Shown here: one piece after another, positions 1 to 6,783 of the stretch
How positions within the stretch are numbered: the stretch's first letter is position 1
Layout of the letters: every line of letters begins with the position of its first letter
DNA from: Planctomycetota bacterium
GTDB taxonomy: Bacteria > Planctomycetota > GCA-002687715 > DRQF01
Reading direction: 5' to 3'
NCBI GenBank assembly: GCA_015485455.1
Contig: WFTN01000112.1
Coordinates: 1-9,823, forward strand
Length of the DNA: 9,823 nt
The notes under the pieces: model-generated
What the model was told of the DNA's origin: nothing
Databases searched by the model: none
Seen by the model: only the letters and a program-made list of their open reading frames with translations
Program-made: the position numbers and the translations under genes

Positions 1-66
1 GCACAGCGACAGCCCACTTTCATTATGATCGTTCAGCCAGTTAAACATGGAGGCAATCGAAAATGA
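1..66 (+). CDS. Possible 3' end of an upstream gene (partial)
   Basis: One forward frame is open from the window edge to a TGA at 64-66, giving about 21 residues that end in IVQPVKHGGNRK. Its stop overlaps the ATG of the next gene as ATGA (63-66), the usual signature of translationally coupled genes, and the GGAGG of the next gene lies inside it. No family can be recognised from so short a tail. An open frame of this length is also common by chance, so only the overlap supports it. Confidence 0.3.
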   Translation, partial: AQRQPTFIMIVQPVKHGGNRK

Positions 67-1178
67 AACTGATGCTTATGGCCTTCGTTGTCGGAATCGC
101 AACAATTCAAGCCAGGGGGTTCCAAGAGGCATGCCAAGACGCCCCACCTCCAGTTCTCATGGCACAACTGCCAGAAGCGAAACCACTCAACGTTCGTCTC
201 TTGACATTGAACACCTGGCATGAAGGTACCAAGGTTAAAGGCGGATTCGACAAGATCGTCAACGTCATCTTGGCCTCCAAAGCAGACATCATCACACTCA
301 GTGAAGTCCGAAACTTGGGTGGCAAAGATTTTCACCACCGCCTGATCAAAGCCTTAGAGAAGAAAGGGGAAATATTCTATGGCAAGAAAACCGGAAGCGA
401 TGTGGGCTTGTTGAGTCGCTGGCCTATCCAGAAAACAGAGTTGGTGACTGACAAGACCAAGGGGCTCCGTGGCTCCATCATGGCCTTCTACCTCAAGTTG
501 CCCAACGAGAAGAGGCTTGTCGTCTGTTCCGCCCACCTTGACTATACTCATTATGCCATTTACCTACCCCGCGGCTATGACGGCAACACCTTTAAGATCA
601 TCGACGAAAACAATGATGGGATCCCTGACCCGATAACAGACAAGCGAAGAATTCATCAGTTAGACCAAGATTCTCACCGAGACGAATGCATCAAGAGCTT
701 TATTCTTTTCGCCAAAAAGATGAAGAAAAAGAAGACACCAATCATCCTTGCCGGTGATTTCAATGAATGTTCTCACTTAGATTGGACAAAGAAGACGTCT
801 CAACTCTTCAGCCACAATGGTGTTGTGATCCAATGGAAGAATAGCCTCCGTCTGAAAGCCACGGGCTTTGTCGATAGCTGGCGCCAACTTTTTCCAAATC
901 CCGCAACTCACCCAGGAGCGACTTGGCCATCGGAAGCTTGGAAGAAAGGAAGCACCAGTTGGGCCCCCAAGGTGGATGAGCGAGATCGCATTGATTTCAT
1001 CTACTATCGGGGACCGCACCTGAAGGCTAAAAATGGATGGATAGTGGGGTCGGCCAAGTATTGGGTCTTCAACAAACTGACAAGACCCAAGTCGGATTGC
1101 CCATTTGTCCTTGAAGAAATCCCGTGGCCCAGTGACCACAAAGGCTATATGGTCGATTTTGAATGGAAGAAGAAATGA
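63..1178 (+). CDS. Secreted endonuclease/exonuclease/phosphatase (EEP) family protein
   Basis: This is a 371-residue metal-dependent phosphoesterase of the DNase I / exonuclease III / sphingomyelinase fold. The N-terminus is a signal peptide with hydrophobic residues 3-16 and likely cleavage near residue 17 (TIQA/RG), so the protein is probably periplasmic or exported. Fold motifs appear in order: LNTW (49-52), the metal-binding Glu81 in LSEV, AHLDY (157-161, His158), GDFNE (231-235, Asp232/Asn234), RIDFIYY (309-315, Asp311) and PSDHKG (356-361, with Asp358 and the catalytic-type His359). All key residues are present, so it should be active. Between AHLDY and GDFNE is an insertion of about 60 residues holding a calcium-loop-like DENNDGIPD (181-189). 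The ATG is set by GGAGG at 49-53, nine bases upstream. The substrate (nucleic acid, phospholipid or other phosphoester) cannot be read from sequence. Family and export are fairly sure; the function is open. Confidence 0.9.
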   Translation: MKLMLMAFVVGIATIQARGFQEACQDAPPPVLMAQLPEAKPLNVRLLTLNTWHEGTKVKGGFDKIVNVILASKADIITLSEVRNLGGKDFHHRLIKALEKKGEIFYGKKTGSDVGLLSRWPIQKTELVTDKTKGLRGSIMAFYLKLPNEKRLVVCSAHLDYTHYAIYLPRGYDGNTFKIIDENNDGIPDPITDKRRIHQLDQDSHRDECIKSFILFAKKMKKKKTPIILAGDFNECSHLDWTKKTSQLFSHNGVVIQWKNSLRLKATGFVDSWRQLFPNPATHPGATWPSEAWKKGSTSWAPKVDERDRIDFIYYRGPHLKAKNGWIVGSAKYWVFNKLTRPKSDCPFVLEEIPWPSDHKGYMVDFEWKKK

Positions 1179-1258
1179 GTCCCTTGGGCTCTGGCCCAAC
1201 GGGAACAGGACTGGGGCAAAAGTTGGAGCTCTAAGAACCGGGGGAACTCAAGGCGAGA

Positions 1259-1807
1259 TCAGGCCGCGCTACTGCTGAGATAGAGATAGAGATAGAGAAC
1301 AAATGGTAAAGGGTTCAGAAGGACCAAAGCAGAAGCAAAAAATAGGCGGCGCCGATCCACCGGTGTGTTGGCATCATCGAGAGAAATAGCCAACCGCCAA
1401 ACGGCGTAGGGCCACAAAGGGAAAATGAGCCAACACATGATGGCCGTGTTGAGGGCACGACGTATCTCAGTGCTGCCGGCATCATTCTTAAAGAAAAACT
1501 CTTGAGGTGTATCTTCGGAGACAAGAGTGGGATCCATGGATTGATCCTGAAAATCCACTTCTCCCTCGTCCTCGCTAAGAACAGGTTCCACCTTCTCCAA
1601 GACTTCCAAAGCTTCTTCAACTTGTTCTTCAGGGACACGTAGAACGTAGATGTTCTCGGATGCACCCAAGTTCCAATCCACAAGATAATTCCCTGTCAAA
1701 GGTGGAGGTTGGTAAATCACATCAACCCCTGCCCCATCCATTGCGTGACAGAGTGAAAGCGCTTCCCTTTCCGTGTAACATTCCGCCACGATGACGTTTT
1801 CAGCCAT
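1259..1807 (-). CDS. DUF2007-like protein with two C-terminal membrane segments
   Basis: This is a 182-residue protein. Residues 4-73 resemble the small DUF2007 'putative signal transducing protein' domain: VIVAECYTEREALSLC, then GVDVIY, then IYVLRVPEEQVEEALEVL, a beta-alpha-beta-beta-alpha pattern. An acidic linker (about 78-100) follows, then two hydrophobic segments (about 118-140 and 155-177) with a Arg-rich DRRR turn at 151-154 between them. The protein is therefore probably membrane-bound with the soluble domain in the cytoplasm. I chose ATG 1807 because GGAG lies seven bases upstream. A GTG at 1843 would add 12 residues of poor domain-like character. It lies 86 bases downstream of the SDR gene on the same strand and may be cotranscribed with it. 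The role is unknown; the name of the domain family does not establish signalling. Confidence 0.75.
   Translation of the reverse strand: MAENVIVAECYTEREALSLCHAMDGAGVDVIYQPPPLTGNYLVDWNLGASENIYVLRVPEEQVEEALEVLEKVEPVLSEDEGEVDFQDQSMDPTLVSEDTPQEFFFKNDAGSTEIRRALNTAIMCWLIFPLWPYAVWRLAISLDDANTPVDRRRLFFASALVLLNPLPFVLYLYLYLSSSAA
1277..1298. repeat. GAGATA hexanucleotide microsatellite inside a coding region
   Basis: GAGATA occurs three times in tandem followed by GAGA. It lies near the 3' end of the minus-strand DUF2007-like gene and encodes the alternating Tyr-Leu run (about residues 171-177) at the end of the last membrane segment. The unit is six bases, so slippage would add or remove Tyr-Leu pairs without changing the frame. 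Confidence 0.8.
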
Positions 1808-1893
1808 GAGTATTCTCCAACAACCTCCTGAGGCCCCCAACACCGTAGCAGGTTTCCAAGATCTCAGCTATCATTCTTTGCAATCAACCCCAC

Positions 1894-2784
1894 TTATTCA
1901 GGACTCATCATGTCTTCCAGATGAGTCGAAATCAGGTGACCGCCTAAGTCCCTGGGCAGCGCCTCCGCCACACTGTCATTGGCAAAGGAAGCTAACTGCC
2001 CCGCAGTCAAGGGTAAGAAGGGTAAAAGTGGGCCTTCCAGGAGTTGAAGACAAAACCGAATTAAACCCAGGGGTGCGGTCACCAAACCACCCTCCTTCCC
2101 AGTCTTGCGAATCCGAATTTTCTGCAATAGAGCACGCATGGAAATCTTGTCCGGGCCACCAAGAGCATAGGTGTCACCATCAAAAACGATGTTCTCCAGA
2201 GCAAAGACCAACCACTTAGCCATGTCGTCGACGTCGATTGGCTGGCAAATGTTGGCACCCCCGCCGAACACAGGGACAAGCGGTGCGCTGGCCAATTTTC
2301 CCAGGCCCTCCAACACCGGAGCAGAAGGCCCAAAGATCATAGTCGGCCTCACGATCAGATGAGCTAACCCAGATTCTTGGACAGCTTTCTCCCCCAGGGC
2401 TTTTGCATCGGCGTAGTGATACCCAGTTCGATTCTCGAATCCGGCAGCAATACTGCTGACAAAGAAAAATTCTCGGGCGCCTCGAGACTGAGCAGCGGCC
2501 AGCAGCGCCTTCGTGGCACCCAGGTTCATCTCCATGTGTGCAGCCCGAGTCCCCTTCCCAGTCAGCGCTGCCAAATGAACGATCATCGTGTCCCCATCAA
2601 TGCTTGATCGATACGACTTAGGATCCAAGAGATCCCCCGCGACCACCTCCATCTCCCCTTTCGGCTCGATTGTTCCTTGGCGCTGCAGGACCACAACCCG
2701 ACGAAAACGACTGGGATCCAAGAGACCCAAGAACCGTTTACCCAGGTATCCGCTGCCACCGGTTACAAAAAGAGATTTAGTCAT
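1894..2784 (-). CDS. NAD(P)-binding SDR family protein, NDUFA9-like
   Basis: This is a 296-residue Rossmann-fold protein of the extended/atypical short-chain dehydrogenase superfamily. The nucleotide-binding glycine motif TGGSGYLG is at 8-15. GDLLD (50-54) marks the adenine-side loop, HLAA (70-73) follows beta-4, SS is at 110-111, and the catalytic-type Tyr-x-x-x-Lys is intact at Tyr124 and Lys128. RPTMIFGP (146-153) and QPIDVDDMA (181-189) are the substrate-side motifs. The latter, and the C-terminal helical part, recall NDUFA9-like SDR proteins (relatives of a complex I accessory subunit) more than sugar epimerases. The ATG at 2784 has no good Shine-Dalgarno sequence, only a weak GAG, but the N-terminus starts exactly where the fold should. 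It is divergent from the amidase gene. The superfamily is certain; the substrate is unknown. Confidence 0.88.
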   Translation of the reverse strand: MTKSLFVTGGSGYLGKRFLGLLDPSRFRRVVVLQRQGTIEPKGEMEVVAGDLLDPKSYRSSIDGDTMIVHLAALTGKGTRAAHMEMNLGATKALLAAAQSRGAREFFFVSSIAAGFENRTGYHYADAKALGEKAVQESGLAHLIVRPTMIFGPSAPVLEGLGKLASAPLVPVFGGGANICQPIDVDDMAKWLVFALENIVFDGDTYALGGPDKISMRALLQKIRIRKTGKEGGLVTAPLGLIRFCLQLLEGPLLPFLPLTAGQLASFANDSVAEALPRDLGGHLISTHLEDMMSPE

Positions 2785-2874
2785 AGGAGCTCAATTTGAC
2801 GGTTTTCATCAAAACAAAGAAGACAAGCGTCACTAGGAAGAGCTATCATGGGCCCAACCTATGAAGGAACGCGA
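2785..2874. promoter_or_regulatory. Divergent intergenic region with a small dyad
   Basis: The region separates the starts of the SDR and amidase genes, so it should carry promoters in both directions. A dyad GTTTT-CATC-AAAAC sits at 2802-2815, just after a TTGACG (2796-2801) that could be a -35 box for the amidase. No matching -10 box is clear at normal spacing. The dyad might be an operator, but it is short enough to be chance. Confidence 0.25.
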
Positions 2875-3894
2875 ATGATCAAAGCTACCCAGACAACCCG
2901 GCGCCAACCACTCACACGTTTCATCGTCTGTATTATGATGCTGATTCTCGCGAGTTGTGCAACTCCCCACCGAGAGCCAACGAAAGAGGCACCTGAATCC
3001 ACGCCTTCGACTGTTTCCCCCGTTTCATCCATGATGTCTCTGAATAAATTGACGTCCCGGTACGGGTATCTCCCCCATGGTACCAACGGCGCTGGTCGCC
3101 GAGTATTCCGTCGGGGTTCGAGCGAAATTGAGATTCATCCCACATCTCGGGTTGCCTATTTCGATCAGGAGCTTGTCGTTTTGGATCAGTCTCCCCAGGC
3201 AGACAGCCATGGGATCTGGGTACCTCGGTCCTTAGAATCCCACTTTCATCGGCCCCAAGTTCGCCCAGCCGTCACCAAGACCAAGAAACATACAAAAACT
3301 CGCCCCATTCCAGCCCGGACTCTCAAGGGAAAACACTTCGTTATCGACGCCGGGCACGGGGGTAGAGACCATGGCGCTTCCCGCCGAGGCGTTCGAGAAA
3401 AAGACGTCACCTTGTCAATCTCCATGGAAGTGGCCCGACTCCTTCGTCAACAAGGTGCCCGCGTCACCATGACAAGAACCAATGACCGCAAAATCGAGCT
3501 CAACCGCAGGGCTCAAATTTCCAACGAGAATCGGCCAGATGCCTTCGTCTCTATTCACATCAATTCAGCTTCGAATTCTGGAGCCGCCGGAGCTGAAGTC
3601 TACCCAGCACGAATCCGCAGGGCTGGCCAGCGTCGAGACAAAATCCCGCGCTCAGCAAAACTCGCCCGCACCATCCTCCGCCAGATTCAAAACGTGACGC
3701 CAGCGAAAGATCGAGGCATCAAACGAAGCCCCGGATTCCGTGTCCTCAAACGCAACAACTACGCCGCCGTCTTAGTCGAACTCGGCTTCGTCACCAATAG
3801 CCGGGAAAGACGCCTGCTCGGCAGTCCAACTTACCAAAGAAAACTCGCCCAAGCGTTGGTCCGAGGCATTCGAGAATATGCCCGTTCCATTTAA
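2875..3894 (+). CDS. N-acetylmuramoyl-L-alanine amidase, lipoprotein type (Amidase_3)
   Basis: This is a zinc amidase that cleaves the bond between N-acetylmuramic acid and the stem peptide of peptidoglycan. With the ATG at 2875 it has 339 residues. A basic n-region and hydrophobic stretch end in the lipobox LASC with Cys28, so it is probably a lipid-anchored periplasmic protein. Residues about 50-120 form a small beta-rich domain resembling the stalk (copper amine oxidase N-terminal-like) domains found on some amidases, and a basic linker follows. The catalytic domain spans about 153-339. Zinc ligands are His161 (DAGHGG), Glu175 (VREKD) and His228 (SIHINS), and the catalytic-type Glu302 lies in VELGF; all are present. 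ATG 2875 has AAGGA six bases upstream and gives a normal-length signal. ATG 2848 also has an AGGA and would add nine residues. The activity is confident; the stalk assignment is tentative. Confidence 0.93.
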   Translation: MIKATQTTRRQPLTRFIVCIMMLILASCATPHREPTKEAPESTPSTVSPVSSMMSLNKLTSRYGYLPHGTNGAGRRVFRRGSSEIEIHPTSRVAYFDQELVVLDQSPQADSHGIWVPRSLESHFHRPQVRPAVTKTKKHTKTRPIPARTLKGKHFVIDAGHGGRDHGASRRGVREKDVTLSISMEVARLLRQQGARVTMTRTNDRKIELNRRAQISNENRPDAFVSIHINSASNSGAAGAEVYPARIRRAGQRRDKIPRSAKLARTILRQIQNVTPAKDRGIKRSPGFRVLKRNNYAAVLVELGFVTNSRERRLLGSPTYQRKLAQALVRGIREYARSI

Positions 3895-4173
3895 GAAAAT
3901 GGACCAAATATCAGATAATCGTCACCGATAAGGGCTGCGGAAGGCATTCAATAGGAGTGCCAAGCTGGCTTTCGAGTCATGGACAAAGTCGAAGAAACTT
4001 TTGAGTCTCAACTGTTGGTAAACGTCGAGAACAGAGCCTCCCAAATGGCTTGCCACGGACGACCTTGCTCAAAGCAGCCAATTTAAGCATGATTTTACCC
4101 GCGCAAAGGGTCAAACGGACCCAATGCCAAAGATAAACACCCTGCTACGAACGCATGGGAAGGAAATAATCGC
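3895..4173. other. Intergenic region upstream of the ABC exporter operon
   Basis: I see no convincing gene in these 279 bases. A weak promoter-like pair for the exporter operon is TTGCTC (4065-4070) and CATGAT (4088-4093) at 17-base spacing. After it, GGGT at 4108-4111 can pair either with ACCC (4097-4100) or, as part of GGGTC, with GACCC (4118-4122). No U-rich terminator is visible after the amidase stop. A 35-codon open frame at 3979-4086 lacks a properly spaced ribosome binding site. Confidence 0.3.
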
Positions 4174-5091
4174 GTGAACGAAACGCAAGAAATGAGTTTG
4201 ATCTTAGATGGAGTCACAAAGCGCTACGGCAAGTTCCTAGCTGTGGACAATCTCTCTCTAAGAATTCCCACTGGATCCATTTATGGATTCTTAGGACCCA
4301 ACGGTGCTGGCAAGACCACCACCATCCGCATGGTCATGAGCATCATCTACCCAGACCAAGGGCGCATTTCGGTTTTGGGTCATCCTCGCGCCGAAGAGAT
4401 CAAAGACCGCTTGGGATATCTTCCTGAAGAGAAAGGGCTCTACAAGAAGATGCGGGCTGGAGAGATCATCACCTATTTCGGCCGTTTGAAAGGGATGACG
4501 CGAAGCGATGCCAAGAGACGTTCCAAGGAACTTCTCGATCGCTACGGCCTTCCGGAATGGCACAGCGCACGTTGCGAAGCCCTCTCTAAGGGCATGGGAC
4601 AAAAGGTCCAAATCTTGGCTTCCTTGGTCCATAACCCAGAGCTCGTCATCCTCGACGAGCCTTTCTCCGGATTAGACCCGGTCAACGTCGAAGTCATGCG
4701 CGATCTCATTCTTGATCTTAAGCGCGAAGGCAAGACCGTCATATTCTCCACCCACGTGATGGAACAAGCCGAGCAAATATGCGACTTCATTTTCTTGATC
4801 AACAAAGGGAAGAAAGTCTTGGACGGGCCTTTGTCAGAAGTGCGCAAGAGCGGCGGCGAAGCCATCCAGTTGGACTATGACGGTGACGGAGCCTGTTTGA
4901 AAGAACTGAAAGGCGTCTCCCGCATCAACGATGCCGGAAAAACAGCTGAGATTTTCTTGGAAGACGGTACTGACCCTCAAGACATCCTCCGCGCTTTGAT
5001 CGACAAGATCTCGATTCGCCGATTCGACCTGTCAGAACCATCTTTGCATGAAATCTTTGTACGAGCTGTGGGAGGAAAGACTCATGAATAA
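4174..5091 (+). CDS. ABC transporter ATP-binding protein, ABC-2/NatA type
   Basis: This 305-residue cytoplasmic ATPase would power the exporter whose membrane part is the next gene. It has Walker A GPNGAGKTT (41-49), a Q-loop region GYLPEEKGLY (81-90) in the form usual for this subfamily, signature LSKGM (137-141), Walker B VILDEP with catalytic Glu162, D-loop GLD (166-168) and switch His194 in STHVMEQAE. Residues after about 215 are the C-terminal extension (ending FVRAV) common in NatA-like ATPases. I chose the GTG start at 4174 because AGGA lies nine bases upstream; an ATG at 4192 is the alternative. It overlaps the permease gene by eight bases. NatA/NatB transporters were described as Na+ extruders, but the family is broad and the substrate cannot be inferred here. 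Confidence 0.93.
   Translation: MNETQEMSLILDGVTKRYGKFLAVDNLSLRIPTGSIYGFLGPNGAGKTTTIRMVMSIIYPDQGRISVLGHPRAEEIKDRLGYLPEEKGLYKKMRAGEIITYFGRLKGMTRSDAKRRSKELLDRYGLPEWHSARCEALSKGMGQKVQILASLVHNPELVILDEPFSGLDPVNVEVMRDLILDLKREGKTVIFSTHVMEQAEQICDFIFLINKGKKVLDGPLSEVRKSGGEAIQLDYDGDGACLKELKGVSRINDAGKTAEIFLEDGTDPQDILRALIDKISIRRFDLSEPSLHEIFVRAVGGKTHE
5071..5075 (+). promoter_or_regulatory. Ribosome binding site that fixes the permease start
   Basis: GGAGG lies inside the end of the ATPase gene, eight bases before ATG 5084. The earlier in-frame ATG at 5048 has no comparable site, so 5084 is preferred. Confidence 0.75.
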
Positions 5092-6700
5092 GAAAACAGT
5101 TCTGATCGCTGCTCGTGAATTCAACGAGAACTTGCGCACAAAGACATTCTGGCTTGGCATCTTCGTCTTCCCGGTCATTCTTCTTCTCTCTTTCATCGTC
5201 CCAAGCTGGTTGGACGACCAAAAGGATATTCGCCATTTCGCCGTTTTGGACCAAAGCGGTTGGCTTGCCAAAGATGTAGAGTCTCGTTCGGCATTCCCAG
5301 ATATCGAACGCATTTTCAAAGAAGTGGCCGAGAGACAAAAGGCTGGCAAGGCCGACCCCGAGTGGCCCCCCATCCTCAAGGGTCTAGCACCTTCCCTGGC
5401 AGAGATGGATGAAAAGACCCGCAACAAGTATGCTCAGAGTATCGTCCAGTTCGAATCTATCAAAGACGCCATACCCGAAGTCTTGGCCCAAATCCCAGAG
5501 GCAAAAAGACTCGAGTTTGACCAGCGCATGAAGGAACTTCGAGCCTGGTGGGGAAAACTTTCAGCTGGCGAGGCAAGAAATGAATTGGGTTCCTTCAGCT
5601 TGGCTAAGCAAAATTATGAGCTGGTCAACTTCGAAACCGAGGGCATCTCCGTTGAAGAGCACCGCAAGATTTTGGAAGAGAAGCTCAAGGCCGGAGCCAT
5701 ATTCGCTTACTTCGAGATCAACGGAGACCCGGTGACTGGCTCAGGCTCTTTCGTCTACAACAGTCGCAACGTCACGGATAGTTCCCTCAAGAATTGGTTT
5801 GAACGCCATGCCAATGCCGCTGTGAGAGCCCGGCGTTTTCAAGCCAACAACATTGATCAATCTTTGGTTGAAAAGATTCAGGCCCCCTTAGTTTTCGCCA
5901 AGAAAACCATCGATAAAGATGGCAAGCAAGAAGACGTCGACCAGCAAAAAACAGCCCATAGCTTTATCCCAGCAGCTTTCGTCTACTTACTGTGGATTAC
6001 GATCTTCATGATGGCCCAAATGCTCCTCACCAACACCATCGAAGAAAAATCGAACCGGACGATTGAGGTGCTTTTGTCGTCCGTAGCCCCATTCGAGCTG
6101 ATGGCCGGAAAAATCGCCGGCATTGCGGCTACAGGCCTCACCATGATCATCTCTTGGATCATTTTCTTCTTCTTGATCGTGAAGTTTGCTCTGCCTGCCA
6201 TGGACATGAAGGCCCCCTTTGACATCACCCCCCTACTCACAGACCCAACGTTCTTGGGCTCATTCGTGGTTTACTTCATATTGGGCTACTTGCTCTATGC
6301 GGCACTCATTGCCGGGATTGGCTCCGTTTGCAACAGTCTCAAGGAAGCTCAGAACTTGATGATGCCCGTCAGCGTGTTTTTGATGTTGCCTTTGTTTGCC
6401 ATGATGCCAGTGGTTCAAAGCCCCAATGGTGGTTTGGCGAAGATTCTGTCCTACATCCCGCCCCTGACTCCATTCATCATGATGAACCGAGCAGCCGGTC
6501 CCCCAACAACTTTCGAATACGTTGTGACCACGATTCTACTCTTGGCCTCCATCGTGATTACCTTCTACGGGGCTGCCAAGATCTTCAGGATCGGCATTCT
6601 GATGACAGGTAAACCCCCCAAAATCGGCGAGATTTTGCGCTGGCTTCGGGCTCCTGTAGGGGCCATGCCCGATGTCGAATCTGAAGATCGTCAGTCCTAA
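5084..6700 (+). CDS. ABC-2 type transporter permease, NatB-like
   Basis: This is a 538-residue membrane partner of the preceding ATPase. One membrane segment lies near the N-terminus (about 22-41), followed by a large charged domain (about 42-294) expected on the outer face of the membrane. Five more segments follow at about 295-317, 345-367, 391-413, 425-443 and 478-498. This one-plus-five layout with a big first loop is typical of ABC-2 permeases of the NatB/PF12698 kind. The conserved EEKSNRTIEVLLSS motif (320-333), preceding the third segment, supports this strongly. The ATG at 5084 overlaps the ATPase stop by eight bases, so translation is probably coupled. The C-terminal tail is hydrophilic. 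The substrate is unknown. Nothing is missing or broken. Confidence 0.93.
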   Translation: MNKKTVLIAAREFNENLRTKTFWLGIFVFPVILLLSFIVPSWLDDQKDIRHFAVLDQSGWLAKDVESRSAFPDIERIFKEVAERQKAGKADPEWPPILKGLAPSLAEMDEKTRNKYAQSIVQFESIKDAIPEVLAQIPEAKRLEFDQRMKELRAWWGKLSAGEARNELGSFSLAKQNYELVNFETEGISVEEHRKILEEKLKAGAIFAYFEINGDPVTGSGSFVYNSRNVTDSSLKNWFERHANAAVRARRFQANNIDQSLVEKIQAPLVFAKKTIDKDGKQEDVDQQKTAHSFIPAAFVYLLWITIFMMAQMLLTNTIEEKSNRTIEVLLSSVAPFELMAGKIAGIAATGLTMIISWIIFFFLIVKFALPAMDMKAPFDITPLLTDPTFLGSFVVYFILGYLLYAALIAGIGSVCNSLKEAQNLMMPVSVFLMLPLFAMMPVVQSPNGGLAKILSYIPPLTPFIMMNRAAGPPTTFEYVVTTILLLASIVITFYGAAKIFRIGILMTGKPPKIGEILRWLRAPVGAMPDVESEDRQS

Positions 6701-6720
6701 GAAAAAGTCGCGCTTCATGT

Positions 6721-6768
6721 GAAAGCCTCCCTTGCTCGCCAACGGCGAACAAGGGAGGCTTTCATTTT
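6721..6768 (+). terminator. Strong intrinsic terminator after the exporter operon
   Basis: A perfect 14-bp stem pairs 6721-6734 with 6750-6763 (GAAAGCCTCCCTTG and its complement). It continues after one mismatch with five more pairs (6736-6740 with 6744-6748) around an AAC loop. T-rich sequence runs through 6759-6768 on the plus strand. It lies between two convergent genes, 20 bases after the permease stop and 20 bases beyond the methyltransferase stop. It probably also helps end minus-strand transcripts, although that side lacks a clean U-tract. Confidence 0.9.
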
Positions 6769-6783
6769 AGATCTGATTGTCGA

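Noticed and set aside
1184..1199. Hairpin TTGGGC-TCTG-GCCCAA after the EEP gene as a terminator
   Set aside because: The stem is only six pairs and no T-rich run follows on either strand, so termination here is not supported.
1277..1298. Microsatellite as a phase-variable on/off switch
   Set aside because: The repeat unit is six bases and lies at the 3' end of the gene, so slippage keeps the frame.
1791..2219. Plus-strand open frame over the ends of the DUF2007-like and SDR genes
   Set aside because: It is antisense to two genes with clear protein features and has low-complexity, Pro/Ser/His-rich content without motifs.
3979..4086. 35-codon open frame starting MDKVEETFES and containing ACHGRPC
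   Set aside because: The AGGAG upstream is about 20 bases from the ATG, too far to serve it. The Cys-His-Cys text faintly recalls MutL C-termini but is far too short and ambiguous to call a remnant.
4582..4596. ABC signature LSKGM instead of LSGGQ as a sign of a dead ATPase
   Set aside because: LSKGM is common in NatA-type ABC-2 ATPases, and Walker A, Walker B and the switch His are all intact.
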